DNA from: Flaveria trinervia
Taxonomy: Eukaryota > Streptophyta > Magnoliopsida > Asterales > Asteraceae
Reading direction: 5' to 3'
Assembly: GCA_025506515.1 (NCBI GenBank)
Contig: CM046452.1
Location: 106,254,551 to 106,318,550, forward strand
Length of the DNA stretch: 64,000 bases
This document shows positions 10,960 to 23,625 of the stretch, in pieces; positions within the stretch are counted from its first letter, which is position 1; each line of letters opens with the position of its first letter. The translations under genes and the position numbers were made by a program. The notes under the pieces were generated by a model. That model was not told the DNA's origin. It did no database searches and saw only the letters and a program-made list of their open reading frames with translations.

Positions 10960-13900
10960 TGGTGCATTAAATGGAGGTCGTCAATGTTGGTACAAGATCA
11001 ATAAAAGCAGTTAAAAGAGATATATACAGATGGGTGATCATTGATCATGGTTTTGGTTCGACATATGTGCATGACAAAAGTTTGTAGTTTCGGTCGTGTG
11101 GTGGTGTGGTTACCTCCTAAAAGGTGCTACATTTTATTTGTTCACGGTAATAATAAATGAAAATGTACCATCAAAAGTACACGTTGACTGTCTACTTGTA
11201 TTTATGTTGGTAATATATGTTTATAACTAAAGTTCTTGATTTTTGCGGTGAGGTCTAAAGCTGAGACATCGTAGTTCATCATCATGTTGGGGTCGTAAGG
11301 ATCGACGTCCCCATATTTTAACGTAAGATGAATGTTTAACAAAAAAGAAATGTTATATGGTTTATCCTATGAAACTTATATGCAAATTAGTCTTTAAAGT
11401 ATCTTATTAAGATTTTCTGAATCTAACTTTTTGACAGATTTGAATATGGATTCAATGAAATATTACACTTTAGGAAATATTGGGTCTTTGTCATTTGGGT
11501 ACCCGGAAACTGAGCTTTTGTGTATGTTCTTACTTTATTTCTTTTTGGGGTAAATATAATAGAACAAAACATACATAAAGAGTAATTAAATGTTTATAAC
11601 ATGATTGCTTCTAACCATCACCAAATTAAATGGCTATCGTCGATTCTATTAAAATACCTTACGGCCGGAGGTAGGATATATCATCTCACTTTATATGCCT
11701 TACTTGTATTATAAATCATGACGTGTGATATCAACATGAAAGATGTGTTTACATTTCAACCAAAACATGTAACGGTTATCCAACAAATTACAAATTTATA
11801 TGAATGTGACGTCTCTTTAAATTGGCAACACAAAAATATGAGGAAAAGAGTATGAAAATGATTTTGAATTGTAGAATTCAATTAACGCGTTTGATGTGGT
11901 TAAATTGAAATAAAAATTGGTGTTTTTTGGGAGTGAAGTGGTTGGGAAGATGAGTGAATGCATATGCATGTGATGGTAATTAAAAGCTTTCCAATGTTTC
12001 GTTTTGAAGACAGTGACGCTCTTCCACCCTACACATGGGTGCACAATGCCAATCTCCTATTACACCTACACCTTCAATATTGTCGCTCTAAATAATTGAT
12101 ATTCAATTAAACTAAGATTAATTAATTATATATGATGGAACAAATAAATTATGCCCGTTTTTAAAAAAAACATCTTGATGATAATGTGTATCTTCTCTGT
12201 TCAAACAGGTCGAGGGCTCCAAAGACAAAAAAAAAGTACTATAAATACCTTATCACGTAATATTATAGAGTTAATATGCTCTCGGCTTTGTAGCGTTTTG
12301 GTTTTTGTTTCTAAATATATGGATTTGGAATGTCATGGAAATTGTTAAGTAGGATGAATTAAAAATCAATGATGTAAATAAGCGGATATACATTTGTATC
12401 TATTTGAGATCTTCGTTAAAAGCTTATAAAAAGTTCAGTTTGAAATGAAACTCATTTAGTCGTTTTATAAACGGTATTAAACCTAAGCTTTAAGGTTACG
12501 TGTCTAAACAATCTCAATACTTACATAAATATAAGTATACTTATATAAGATAGTAATATTAATATAACATATAATTATTTAATATTATTATATAAGAGTA
12601 TATATAGCGCCCAAAACATAATCATATATAACTATTAAACGAGCCTTGTACATGTGATTCAAGTTTAATCTTTTAAAAAAAATAAATTAGTTACGAGCTA
12701 GTCACACATCAAACACGAAGTATGATATTACAAAAGAGAAACATGTTAAGTTAAAAGATCAAGTTTTCTTGAATGAAATCAGTCTAATTAACTCCAGTTG
12801 ACTACGTGACTCGATATAATGATATTATATTATAATCCATTACAGCTCTAGTGTGATAATGCATCGAGTTGGGTTGGAGTTGAAGTTAGTGGTCAAGTGT
12901 TGACTTTTTATTGTTATTATTATTATATTGTATTTAATTTTCTTAAGGAGGTGCGTTATTTAATGCATTTGAGTTGGGAGGTGTCTATCACTTTAATGCA
13001 TTTGAAAGAGAAACCTACAGGACTGGTCTGGTTAGACGGTCATCTCGTTAAATGCTTCATTTATCTTAAAAAGACGAAACATTGTTGCAATAAATAAATA
13101 TGGATGCAATGTTTAATAACTTATACAAATTAATTGCATATAAGAACTATGATTTCACCTTTCATGTGTAAGTTTTTTAGTAGCAATGCACATAAGAACT
13201 ATGATTTCACTTTTCATGTGTAAGTTTTCTACTAGCAATTTCTGTTGATTGAAAAATAATAATCAAACTTACATTTTAATAATTTTAATTCATTATCACT
13301 TTGTTGAATAGTATATCATTAACATCAAGTTATCCCCTATGACTTGATTACATATAAAAGACCCTCTTTGTTAAAGATTAAACTTATTTTTGTAAAAATG
13401 AATTTGAAAATATAATGTAAATTCAGTAAGAATCCGTAGCCCCGAAAGCATTTTGACTTTTGTACTAATTATAAAGATATAATGTTTGTTAATCATATTA
13501 TCGAAACCAGTCAACCACCACCAACCTGTGCTTAAATTATTGTTGTTCAACCACAAAATATCACTTAAAACCGCAGCTATAAATGTTATATATATTTAAA
13601 CTTTTACATTTTAATAGTCATTTCATCTTCCTTTACAAAACCACTCATCATATTAAGAACTTATATTTTTACAAGTGGCATTAGGTGTGTACATAACATT
13701 GCTTTTGAAAAAGGAAATTTAGTATACCTCAATCTAGCATATTTTTAACAACTAATTGCATCATCGATGGTCATTGACCAACATGTTCATCTCTATTACT
13801 AGAATACGTAACCCGAGATGATCCTCGGGTTGAAGCTCACCACATATAAAAGAAAACTCTATGGATCAATCTGAAACTTTTTTTTATCTTCATAAGTGGT

Positions 13901-14620
13901 ATTTAAACTCAATACATTCCTTTGTTTTAAATGAATTTTAAGGTACATCATCTCAACAACTTAGCCAAGGATCATTGGTTTGGAAATAGTCCATAGCTCT
14001 ATGGACTATTCTCGATTTGGCTGTTCGTTTCTTTTAGAAATATCATATCTAAACCGAATCATATAGTTCATCAAATTTTGAAACCGAACATAAATTTTTT
14101 ATTTGAAATATTAATATGACACTCACTTTTCTAACAATTTTTTTAACCTACTCAAGTTGCATTTAAAAAGAAGATAATCACCACGGTCACTTGATGACTT
14201 GACCATGAATTTAACACGCTCCTTATTAGATTTTTCAATGGGATAGAGTTATAGGTCACTAAGTCAGGTGGTATAAGCCAAGTGTCCATCTAAAATTCCT
14301 CAACGCATTACGTACTGATTTTCGATATACTTGAAGCTATTGCTGTGGGTTAACGGTGTTTGGATGGATGCTGCCTCCTACATGTTTAATATGGTATTAA
14401 TAATACTGATATCTATTTAATGGTATGTTTTTTTTTATTTTTTAAGTTTTTATATTAAACTGTCTGTACATTTGGGACGGTATAAAGCATCTAAATCACA
14501 TATGTCTGAAAATTGTTTGCCATAATCTTTTTTCCCTTTTGTGAATTTGGCTTTTAATTGGTTAAACCTTTTTTTTTCTTTACAAAGTTTATTTTTGTCC
14601 AATAATTTAACAAGTATTAC
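10960..14620. other. intergenic, AT-rich
   Basis: I see no supported gene. The short reading frames here lack domain-like content. The stretch contains a 52-54-bp tandem pair at about 13135-13240. The rest is AT-rich sequence without recognised element ends. Confidence 0.6.
13135..13242. repeat. tandem duplication, about 53-bp unit
   Basis: GCATATAAGAACTATGATTT... at about 13135 and GCACATAAGAACTATGATTT... at about 13188 are two near-identical units that each end in TAGCAAT. Confidence 0.8.
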
Positions 14621-14964
14621 ACAACGTAAGAAAAGCCTATTTAGTGATTATTTGTACGTGGGCTTACAAAACCAACGTTGTTGGATAATGAGGTAACCAA
14701 ATCTGGATCAAAGTTCAAGGCCCAAAAACAAAGCCCATAGCTCAGCATAGACTTTGGGCCGTTGCTTAACTCATAGTGACAGATAATACAAGTCGATTAT
14801 GTTGATTTTGACAATAGTGATAGACTAATGTGATAAACAATGTGAAAAAAACAAAGCACAAAATTGAGACATCTAATTTATCTCGGAATTTATTTTCGAA
14901 ATTTATGTTGGTTTCGACAATAGAGTAATGTAATAAGCTAGGTTAACTCTATGTGACCGTACCA

Positions 14965-15371
14965 TAGAGATGCACATTTTGGGTTTGGGCCGGACCCGAA
15001 ACCGGGTTCAAACCGGGTTTGGCCCAATCAGGTTTTTTTGTACCCGGGTCGGGTTAACTTGCGGGAAAACCCTACCCGCCATACCCGGGTCGGGTCGGGT
15101 CGGGTCCAACACCAGGTTTAGTCTATGTTTTCTAATTTTCTTTTCTTTTTCTTTTTATGTCCAATACCGGGTCCAATACCGGGTTCAATTCGGGTTTAGA
15201 CCGGGTCGGGTTCGGTTCGGGTCGATTCGGGTCCGGGTCAGGTTCGCTAAAAGACTCAAAAAATAAACCCGGTTCCAACCCTACGGGTTCGAACCGGGTA
15301 TGCCTCCCGTCGGGTTGTACCCGAACCCGGGTCCGGGTCGGGTTCGTACAAAGTTATTTTGTGCATCTCTG
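14965..15371. mobile_element. non-autonomous hAT-type MITE, 407 bp
   Basis: Terminal inverted repeats are TAGAGATGCAC at the left and, reverse-complemented, CAGAGATGCAC at the right. They are flanked by a perfect 8-bp target duplication CCGTACCA (14957-14964 and 15372-15379), the length expected for hAT. The inside is made of degenerate GGGTCGGGTTC-type repeats on both strands, with no coding capacity. Reading frames across it are repeat artefacts. Confidence 0.88.
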
Positions 15372-15379
15372 CCGTACCA

Positions 15380-16130
15380 TACTCCAAACAAATTGTTACT
15401 TTTATAGGTTCTATGGCCTGGACAAGTTTTGGAATACATGTGTGAGTGTGTACCCTTAAGTGAATATCATAGTCCTCAAAGCACGCCAGTGAAAACCAAG
15501 TTTTCGATATCCAAAATACTTGAATGTTGCAACTAAACACTAGCAAAAAAATGTCTAGCATGTATAAACAATAATTGTAATGATATGCACACAAAATTGG
15601 CACATAAAACTTAGTCATACTATCAATCTATCAAATTGTCACTTGCTTGAAATAAGAGGTTGAGCAATCAGAACAGGTTTAATCTCTAGAATAGACAATT
15701 TTTGTTTACCTCTCTTGGGAAATCTCTAAGTACTTATCTTAGATAATATATATAACTCCAAACTCATTTACACTCACCAATCTCTAAATTAACAAATAAT
15801 AATAATTTAATATCCTATAAGTTTGATTCTTTGAGGAAACAAATGCAATTATGAGGCCCTATTATCAGTTACACACTAATATGACAAATTCAACTCTAAT
15901 CACAAAGAATAATCTGTTGTGGTCATTTAAGTCATGTTTAACATGCAGTGGGTTTGAAATTCGATTACTCGATAGACGTATTTTCAAGCAGAACTGAAAA
16001 TGTTTTAACAAAAATAGAAAATAAAAAATAGTTTGATCACATTCCACATTTGGAAAATAATTGTTGGAATATTTTACATCTAAAAGCATTGTTGACTAAG
16101 GTGGTGAGCCATGTCCACAGGAAAATTTTA
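15380..16130. other. intergenic, AT-rich
   Basis: This stretch is extra sequence inside duplication copy 1. I see no gene and no recognised element. Confidence 0.55.
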
Positions 16131-16756
16131 GACTCCATTTGAGACCCTGAACTGAATCCCTAATCATAATATACTAGTTTTGGGCCTAAAATAGCCCATT
16201 AAAATGGGCACATTAATCTCGTAAAATGTTTTGCAATTTAACCGACTTGGCCCTACAATGTTACAAACTTTCCTTAAGATTAGCCCAAGAACAAGACCTA
16301 ATATATTGGCCCACAAAACCCAACAAGCTTTTAGCCCACACGATACCATCACCGCAAGACCGCAACGAACGTCGTTTCAAATTTCAGATTATTATTATTC
16401 TTTCTTTAAAGGTTTCAGCAGCTTTCACCCAAAGCAATCATACCATAATTTATCTACCCATCAACTTCAAACTCAAATCTACAATTTAAACACAAAAATA
16501 CTACAACTTCATTTTACTTTTTTAGAATCCAAAACTAAAAACCAACTAATAAACAACAAACCCCACATCAAAAACATTAAATATAGAGAATTTAAAAATC
16601 CATAAAAACACGACTCAAAAACACAAGGATCCAATCCAACAAGACTAGTCGAATAAAAGTTTATAGTTCAATTTGCATTTTTATTGGTGAAATTGGCTTT
16701 AATGAGTTTGAACTTTTTTTAATTATAATACAAAGTCTATATTGGCCAATTAAATA

Positions 16757-17440
16757 TAAGAAAAGCCTATTTAGTGATTTTTTTCTGTGGTATTTTATAA
16801 TCCTACGTTGTTGAAAATTGAGGTAACCAAATCTGGATCCAACTTCCATGTATGTCGTCGGGGTTCAAGCCTTCAAGGCCCAACACAAAGCCTAGAGATC
16901 AGCATACACTTTGGGCCGTTGCTTAACTCATACTCTCATTCTCATAGTGACACAAATCACCAATTCCAAAAGAAACAATTGGACTCCATATGAGTCTATA
17001 AATCATAATGTTGTATTTTATGGCCCAAAAAACCGACTAAAGTGAGCACGTACAATTTAGCCACAGAACGGCAAGGCCTGATAAAGAGCCCAACAAAACC
17101 CAACAAGCTTTTAGCCCACAACGACACCATCACCCCAACGATTTTGCCGTTTAAAACTTCAGATTTTACTTTTTAGGGTTTCAGCACCCCTTCTCCAAAG
17201 CAGTCAAACTTTATTTATGTCTCCAACAATCACAAACTCAAATCTACAATTTGAACACAAAAACAATAGTATAATACTACTTCCTTTTGCTTTTAGAATC
17301 CAAAGCTAAAAAGACAAACCCAGAAAACAACAAACAACCCCACATCAAACACAAATTAAATATAGGCGAATCTTAAAATCCATAAAAAAACACAACTCAC
17401 AAACACAAACACAAACATCCAATCCAACCCAACCCAACCA
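16757..17440. repeat. segmental duplication, copy 2
   Basis: This is the compact counterpart of copy 1 at 14628-16660. It contains both conserved halves without the inserted material and ends just before the 3' end of the thaumatin-like gene. The duplication may once have included a further thaumatin-like copy; none is seen. Confidence 0.75.
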
Positions 17441-17549
17441 ACTACACGAAACAAAAATCTATAATATAACTAGCATTGTTAAACGCATCGATAAGTGTAC
17501 CGTACAACCAATCCGAAACGCCACATTGCTAATTTGCTAGTGCTAATGC

Positions 17550-18283
17550 CTAATGGTGTGGGCAAAACGTAAGCATATAGCTAGCCCCAGTACACGTAGC
17601 AATGCTCGTTGGATCATCGTACGCATACGAATACGCCCTCGGACATGCAACCTTAAAAATCCTCGAATACGCCGTAGGTTTACACGTCTGCGGGTTACCA
17701 TAACTCCCCGTACAGCAAAACCTCGGTGAGTTAAACGCCGAGCACGCGCTCTTACACGCGACCACGCGCCGCCGGTCACGTGACCTCACCTGCAGCCCCA
17801 CGGGGCACATGACGTTGAGATCACTGACACAACCAGCGTAACTGCATTTTCCGGTGCCCTTGAACGGCTTAATAGCGATGGGGAGGTTGTAGCCGTCGAC
17901 CAAGCTGACGTCATAGAAGTCCTGTTCGGCGGTGAGGGTGATTTCGGCTAGGGTCGCCGGAGGGGCTCCGCCGGCGCCGTTGCAGAAGAGGGAGCCGCCG
18001 CAGTCGCCGGTGGCGCATTTGCCTCTGCCGTTGTTGTCGAAAATGCAGCCTTCACGGCCCCATAAGCGGCCGGACCACTGGGGTGGGAGGAAGAGGGTGT
18101 ACGACTTTTTGGGGGGAGTTTGAAGCCGCCGTGGGCTAGGACGGGGTGGCCGGCGCCGGGCTGGATTCCGGGCCACACGGGGTGGGGGCACCGGTTCACC
18201 ATCATGATCGTGGTGGCGGAGACGCCGTCGAGGAGGAGGAGGACGACGACGACGACGGTAGTGGTGGTGGTGGTGAGATCCAT
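17550..18283 (-). CDS. thaumatin-like protein (PR-5 family), one-base frame break
   Basis: Thaumatin-like proteins are secreted, disulfide-rich proteins, many antifungal or stress-induced. The ATG at 18283-18281 starts a threonine/valine/leucine-rich signal peptide, then VNRCPHPVWPGIQPGAG and GGFKLPPK. At a C6/A5 homopolymer (18106-18116 on the plus strand) the frame must shift by one base to continue as KSYTLFLPPQWSGRLWGREG. The rest is intact: family signature GRGKCATGDCGGSLFC, acidic-cleft residues in ITLTAEQDFYDVSLVDGYN, and YAYDDPTSIATC near the end. Both frames together carry the full set of 16 cysteines and about 243 residues, the family norm. The single missing base is either a homopolymer sequencing error or a recent inactivating deletion. 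The gene is far more GC-rich than its flanks. Confidence 0.88.
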
Positions 18284-18349
18284 TGGTGGTGGTGCAGAGA
18301 GAAAGAGAAAGAGTGGAAGATGATGGGAACTGGACACTCGCACACTACT

Positions 18350-19860
18350 TAAAGTTGAAGTTTTTTGTTTTTGGTTTTTTAGCTTTTTTTACCCTGCGGT
18401 TGGTTTAGAATTACCATGTTTTTTTTATTTTTAGTTTTTAGGAGTGTTGAAGATGTGGAGAAAGAAAGGGTACATGTGGGAGCTCACTATGTCTAGGCTA
18501 TTTACTGTTTATTGGATTTTTTGAAAAGAAAAAATATCACAGAATAGTAACAAAGTTTTAAAAGTATTTTAATTTAATCACTCGTGTATATTTTTCTCAA
18601 ATTGAACCTTCAAACGATCAAATCGAGTCATTACTAAATTTTATTATGACAAGAAAGAAAAGATGAAAAAAACATTGGAGTTAGAATTTTCAATATATAA
18701 AATTATATTAAAAAATAAAAAAACATGTTAATTATGAAAAAAAATAAAAGTGCCTAAAATTTATGTCAACGTTCTATATCAGCTTCAAAAGATAGAAAAA
18801 AATATTTTCTAACTAAATCAAAAGTATAACATGCTAAAAAATATGTTATGACTTTTAATTTGTATAAAATATAAAAATAGGTGATCTAATTGGAACACTT
18901 TTAAAACTTGAGTTACTTAATTGGAACACTTTTGAAAATTGTTATTATTTTACAAAGTTATCCCTTTTGGAAATAAACTTTTGTCTGATTTAAATAAGAA
19001 ATACTATAGAAGCATGTCCGATGGTCGTTTTTAAGTATTGTTTTTAAACATAAAAATTACACAAAGTCGTTTTTTTTATCATTATTGGTGGGTTATGTAT
19101 TTATAGTAAAAATTCATTATCATGAACATAAAAAACAAAAAGGATGTGAGGCCAACATGTTTTTCTTAATTATATTAAATATATACATACAAAGAGAGAT
19201 AAATAAAAAGATTATGGTAACGTGTCATGATATTTTTGTGTTTTTGATATAATATTTTTGTGTTTTTGATGTTATAAAGGGATGAAAGTTTTTATTGCGT
19301 ATCAGATGACTATACATGTTTGTTAATGTTTTTATGTTTTTTATTGTGAATGTTCTAATTATTTTATAATGTTTCAAGAAGGTAACAATGGAGAAAAAGA
19401 CCGTGTGCTATAATAAACTAATGACAGGCTATTAGACTAGTTGGAGTTGTCCTTATAGGGAGAGTGGGGGGGAAATGGGTAAACAATCTAAAAGGGTGAT
19501 TAGTGTAGAGGTGATATAATTCGGTGAAGCAACGAAAAACGAGATAATTTTCATCGGGTCGGTAGAAAATAAAGAGAAGATAAGAGGGGGTGACCGGGAA
19601 ATTAGAGTTGGGAAAAGTTGGAAACACTTGATTTCTAATATTTCCTACACAATTTCTTACAACCCTTGATTTCAAAGGTTGTAATGCGTGTTCTAAGATA
19701 TGGCTCCCCTTTGTTGGTGTAGTGTTTGTTTGATTTTAGCAATTATTTCGTCTGAGTTTTGAGTTTTGTAATTTGTTTCACTTCAGCGTGATTATGTTAA
19801 GTTGTCACTTCCCTTCCCTTTGTTCAGTCAGTGGTGGTTCTCGCTTCTCATTAATTCTAT
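18350..19860. other. intergenic, AT-rich
   Basis: This stretch is upstream of the thaumatin-like gene and has no supported gene. An 18-bp direct repeat (TATTTTTGTGTTTTTGAT) lies near 19230-19270. Confidence 0.55.
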
Positions 19861-19870
19861 TTCGACTACA

Positions 19871-20190
19871 CCTGGCAAAATGGACGGGTTGAGTCAGGTC
19901 GGGTGGCGGGTCAAGATGGGTTCGGGTCAGAACTGGTTCGTATTAGGAACGGGTCAAGACGGATTCGGGTTAGAATGGGTTCGGGTCAAGACGGATTCGG
20001 GTTAGAATGGGTTCGGGTCAAGACGGGGCGGGTCGGATCGAAAAAATATAAAATTATCCATTTTCAACAAAATCATACATTTGATCACAACTAGCAAAAT
20101 AGTCGGGTCAGGTCAGGCAAGGTGTTGGATTAAAAAGGATTCGGTCAGGATGAGTAGTGCGGGTCAAGATGGGTCCATTTTCTTTATTTG
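19871..20190. repeat. GGGTTCGGGT-type minisatellite
   Basis: A 32-bp unit (GGGTTCGGGTCAAGACGGAT...) occurs at 19977-20008 and 20009-20036 (partial), with a variant unit at 19945-19976. CTGGCAAAATGGACGGG at about 19880 and CTAGCAAAATAGTCGGG at about 20093 look like related element ends. This composition resembles the interior of the MITE at 14965. No complete inverted ends or target duplication were found, so the element border is open. Confidence 0.7.
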
Positions 20191-20808
20191 CATTATCATT
20201 AGTTTCATTTGATCGATGGGCATACTCGTATGCAAAATAAATCATTTGAAATCACACTTTTTGTTTTAATGGTGTTTCGTTTATACATCTACATGATGAG
20301 TGTAACATCCACGCCATTTCTTTTTCTTTTTCTCTCAATTTAACGGCGTTACGCAGTAGTAGTAGGCGGCGGCGGTGGTGGTCGGGAGTATAGGCGGTGA
20401 TTGGAAGCTTGTAGTCGTGACTCGTGAGTAGTGACTTTTGACCACGTTATGGTGTTAAAAGCATATTAAGATAGCAACCGAGCAAAGCGTTAGGTTGCTC
20501 GACAAACCACCTTACAATCCGTTGTAATCCATTTCTAGTTTTAATTCAACCCATCTTGACCCGTTATTAATCTCACTTGTTTTAGTTCAACCCATCTTGA
20601 CCCATTCTTAAATTTCCCAATGTCTAACATGACACATGAGATCATTATAAAAGACCCATATGAACCCGAAATTTGGTATATGGGTTAGCTTTGCCTGATA
20701 TAATTTCGACCAATCTCTATATGTTTTTCTGTCACATATTTATATATATGCTGGTTTATCATAGAGAGAAATAGCAAAGAAGAATGATCACTTTGTTTTA
20801 AGAGAGAA

Positions 20809-21780
20809 CTAGAAATCAAACCCGCGCGTTGCGGCGTGTTTGCAAACACCGTTATGCCATGACTTCGGTGACATTAATATAGTTAAGCATATAAAAAAAC
20901 GTATGACATTGCGACGACTTAGTTTTAGATATGAAAACATAGATAGAAAAAAGTATTATACCATGAATGTTGCAATGTAAGCAGGACCGCGTGTTGCGAC
21001 GGCATCAGATGCGACGTGATAAAATATATATTACAATCGACTTAACTCTAAACTAAATTTACGTCAAAACGTAAAGAACTCGAATTTATACCGTTGAACA
21101 TGTTTTATATTAGACTCCATTCTTTTTTAAATAAAGTTTATGTTGAAATGTAAACCGATATTAAACTTAAATAAAACATTTGCAGCAATACCGTATACGA
21201 CATAATAAAGTATAGATCACAGTCGTCCCGCTCGTATCCGAACTAAATTATTAACGCGAAAACGTAGAGCAACTCTTATTTTTAAATTAAGCTTGTGTGA
21301 TGCGGCGCTTTTTCAAACCTTGTTATGCGCTTTACTACAGTGACATTGACGTGATTAAGTACGTAAAAAGAAACGTGTAATTTGCAACGGTTTGATATAT
21401 ATACGAAAGGGTACTAAGTCTAGTACATTACGACGTAAATAAAACGTAACGTTAACACGACAATCACTCAAGAAAGATTAAAAATAACTGGAAAAAGAAA
21501 TATCAAAATAGTAAAAAAAGAAAAAGAATAACAAAAGTTGCATGGCGTTGGATTCAAACCTAAGATAGCTGATTAAAAACCAAAGTACTTAGTCATTCCA
21601 CCTACTACACATTATGTCTATTGAATTTGAAATATATATTATGAATAAAATATTTAAAAATTTTCACCTACCTTCACTTTTAAGTATAAGAAAATATGGT
21701 TTTAAGAGAGAATATGGAAAGAAAAAGAGGGTTTGGAAGTAAATATAAGTAACATATTTAATATGCCTAAGTAGCCTATC
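20809..21780 (-). mobile_element. Helitron-like element, 3' end at 20809
   Basis: On the minus strand the sequence ends with a GC hairpin (CCGCAACGCGCGG), about ten bases, then CTAG followed by T: the usual Helitron 3' terminus. The interior has two diverged ~470-bp units (CAAACACCGTTATG near 20847, CAAACCTTGTTATG near 21315). The 5' TC end was not located, so the right border is a guess. No helicase or Rep coding is seen, so the element would be non-autonomous. Confidence 0.45.
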
Positions 21781-23420
21781 TTGTAAGAGCATTAATAGTT
21801 CATTCCTTATATTTCTATGAGTATGTTCTTATATGATATGGTTATGAGTGGTTATGAGTGAAAGATATGATAAATTTACTGTTCAATTTGTATTTTAAGA
21901 AATCACTGTTCAAAACCATATAATGACTTTAATATATTTTAAGTGGTTGTGAGGGAATGAGAGAAAATAATAATAATAAAATTAAAAAAGAGAGATAAAA
22001 AATAGTAAATTTTAATGTAATTATATAAATAAATATAGAGAATGAGTTGTGAATGCTCTAAACCGTTATAGTGGATGATTCAATCAAGTCTGGTTTTTAA
22101 GGCATTAATTTAGGTAACAAATTTCATACAGGTTTTAAAGTGTAAGCTGTTGAGCTTTATTTGATTTCACGTTTGTAGATTGTGGGAGGTTGGCTAGGAT
22201 CTATCTAGACCAGCTTGTCCGAGATGACTTGTCATCGATCGTAAAACTACATGCATCGTAATCTTGATATTAATTTAAGTTTATTTGATGAGTTTGTTTA
22301 GATTTATAAAGATGATGAAAAATATTGCTGTGGTTTTGACTTGGAGTGATTTATCGTTTCGAACATTTGAAAATCATTCAAGAACATAACGAAATATCAA
22401 GAATATTTTAGCGCAATAATCATATAAACAATTATTATTAAATAATTAAAATACAATGAGCACATGTTTAGCAATGATAATTCGCATAGACTTGTATTAA
22501 TACGTACCAACGGAAAAAAAAATTTTATTGGTCAATAAATAATTTTAAGTCCGGTCACCCGAGTAAATCTATTAACGAAAGCTTAGCAACATCCGCGAAC
22601 ACAAACAGCGCTAATGACCTGCTGCCCATCAATCCAAGGAAAAGTCATGGGTGTCTACTCTTAAACCAATTAATAAAAAAATTAATAGACAATGTTGACA
22701 AAATTAATTATACAAAATTTAACAAAGAATATACAGATACCTCTAAAAGTGAGAGTTTTATACAAAATTTAACAAAGACTTGTAATGCAAATTAATCGAG
22801 TGTAAAGTGAGAATTTTAAACATATGAACATGCCACAACGTTTCATACTAAATTAACTTTGTTATTTATTGTATTTCTTTACCTTTTCAAAAGTTTGTTA
22901 GGGTGGATGGGAGGGGCACGTCATGAGGCAATGGCATGCCTTAGACCCCCTGGCACCACTACCACCACCCCATTTTGAAATCGTGTGAGGTGCGTTTTCG
23001 GCAGCCACTTGCCGTGTCTTCTCTTCAACAAAATCCTCGATCATCGACTAGTTTCCAGTGGCGTGTTGTGACAACTCCGCCTCCATCAAATTTGTGTGGT
23101 ATTTAATGCGGTACAGTATAACATAATAAAATTTAATTTGTGGATTTGTGATATAGTGTGCTAAAGTAACCAGTGATAAAGTTTAGTTTTTTAAAATAAA
23201 ATTTGTTATATGGTATTGGGATCGTACGAACATGTTGGGACAGTGGAATCGGCTGACACCCATTGAATTAATCAATCAAATGGGTGGTCACGTGACCACT
23301 CAGTGAATCCTGCAGCTCTTTTTCTGTCATCCACAAACAAACCCCTTGGATTTTTTCAATATCCCCTGCTCCCAATTAGATCCAGCCTTTTTTTTTCCCT
23401 TTTTCTTTCACATGTTCACG
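21781..23420. other. intergenic, AT-rich
   Basis: I see no gene. A GC-richer patch at 22910-23090 (GCACGTCATGAGGCAATGGC) stands out but has no long reading frame or recognised family. Confidence 0.5.
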
Positions 23421-23421
23421 A

Positions 23422-23625
<204 letters not shown>

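Larger units (their letters stand above)
14628..16660. repeat. segmental duplication, copy 1 (interrupted)
   Basis: The left part, 14628-14780 (AAGAAAAGCCTATTTAGTGA, GAGGTAACCAAATCTGGATC, CTTTGGGCCGTTGCTTAACT), matches 16757-16950. The right part, about 16130-16660 (AACCCAACAAGCTTTTAGCC, AACTCAAATCTACAATTTAA), matches about 16985-17420. The two parts of copy 1 are separated by extra sequence that includes a hAT-type MITE. No gene is visible in it. Confidence 0.75.

Noticed and set aside
14970..15459. Arginine/glycine-rich reading frames near 15 kb
   Set aside because: They lie within the hAT-type MITE and arise from its GGGTC repeats.
18120..18352. Plus-strand frames over the thaumatin-like signal peptide
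   Set aside because: They are antisense shadows of the ACN/GTN codon repeat.
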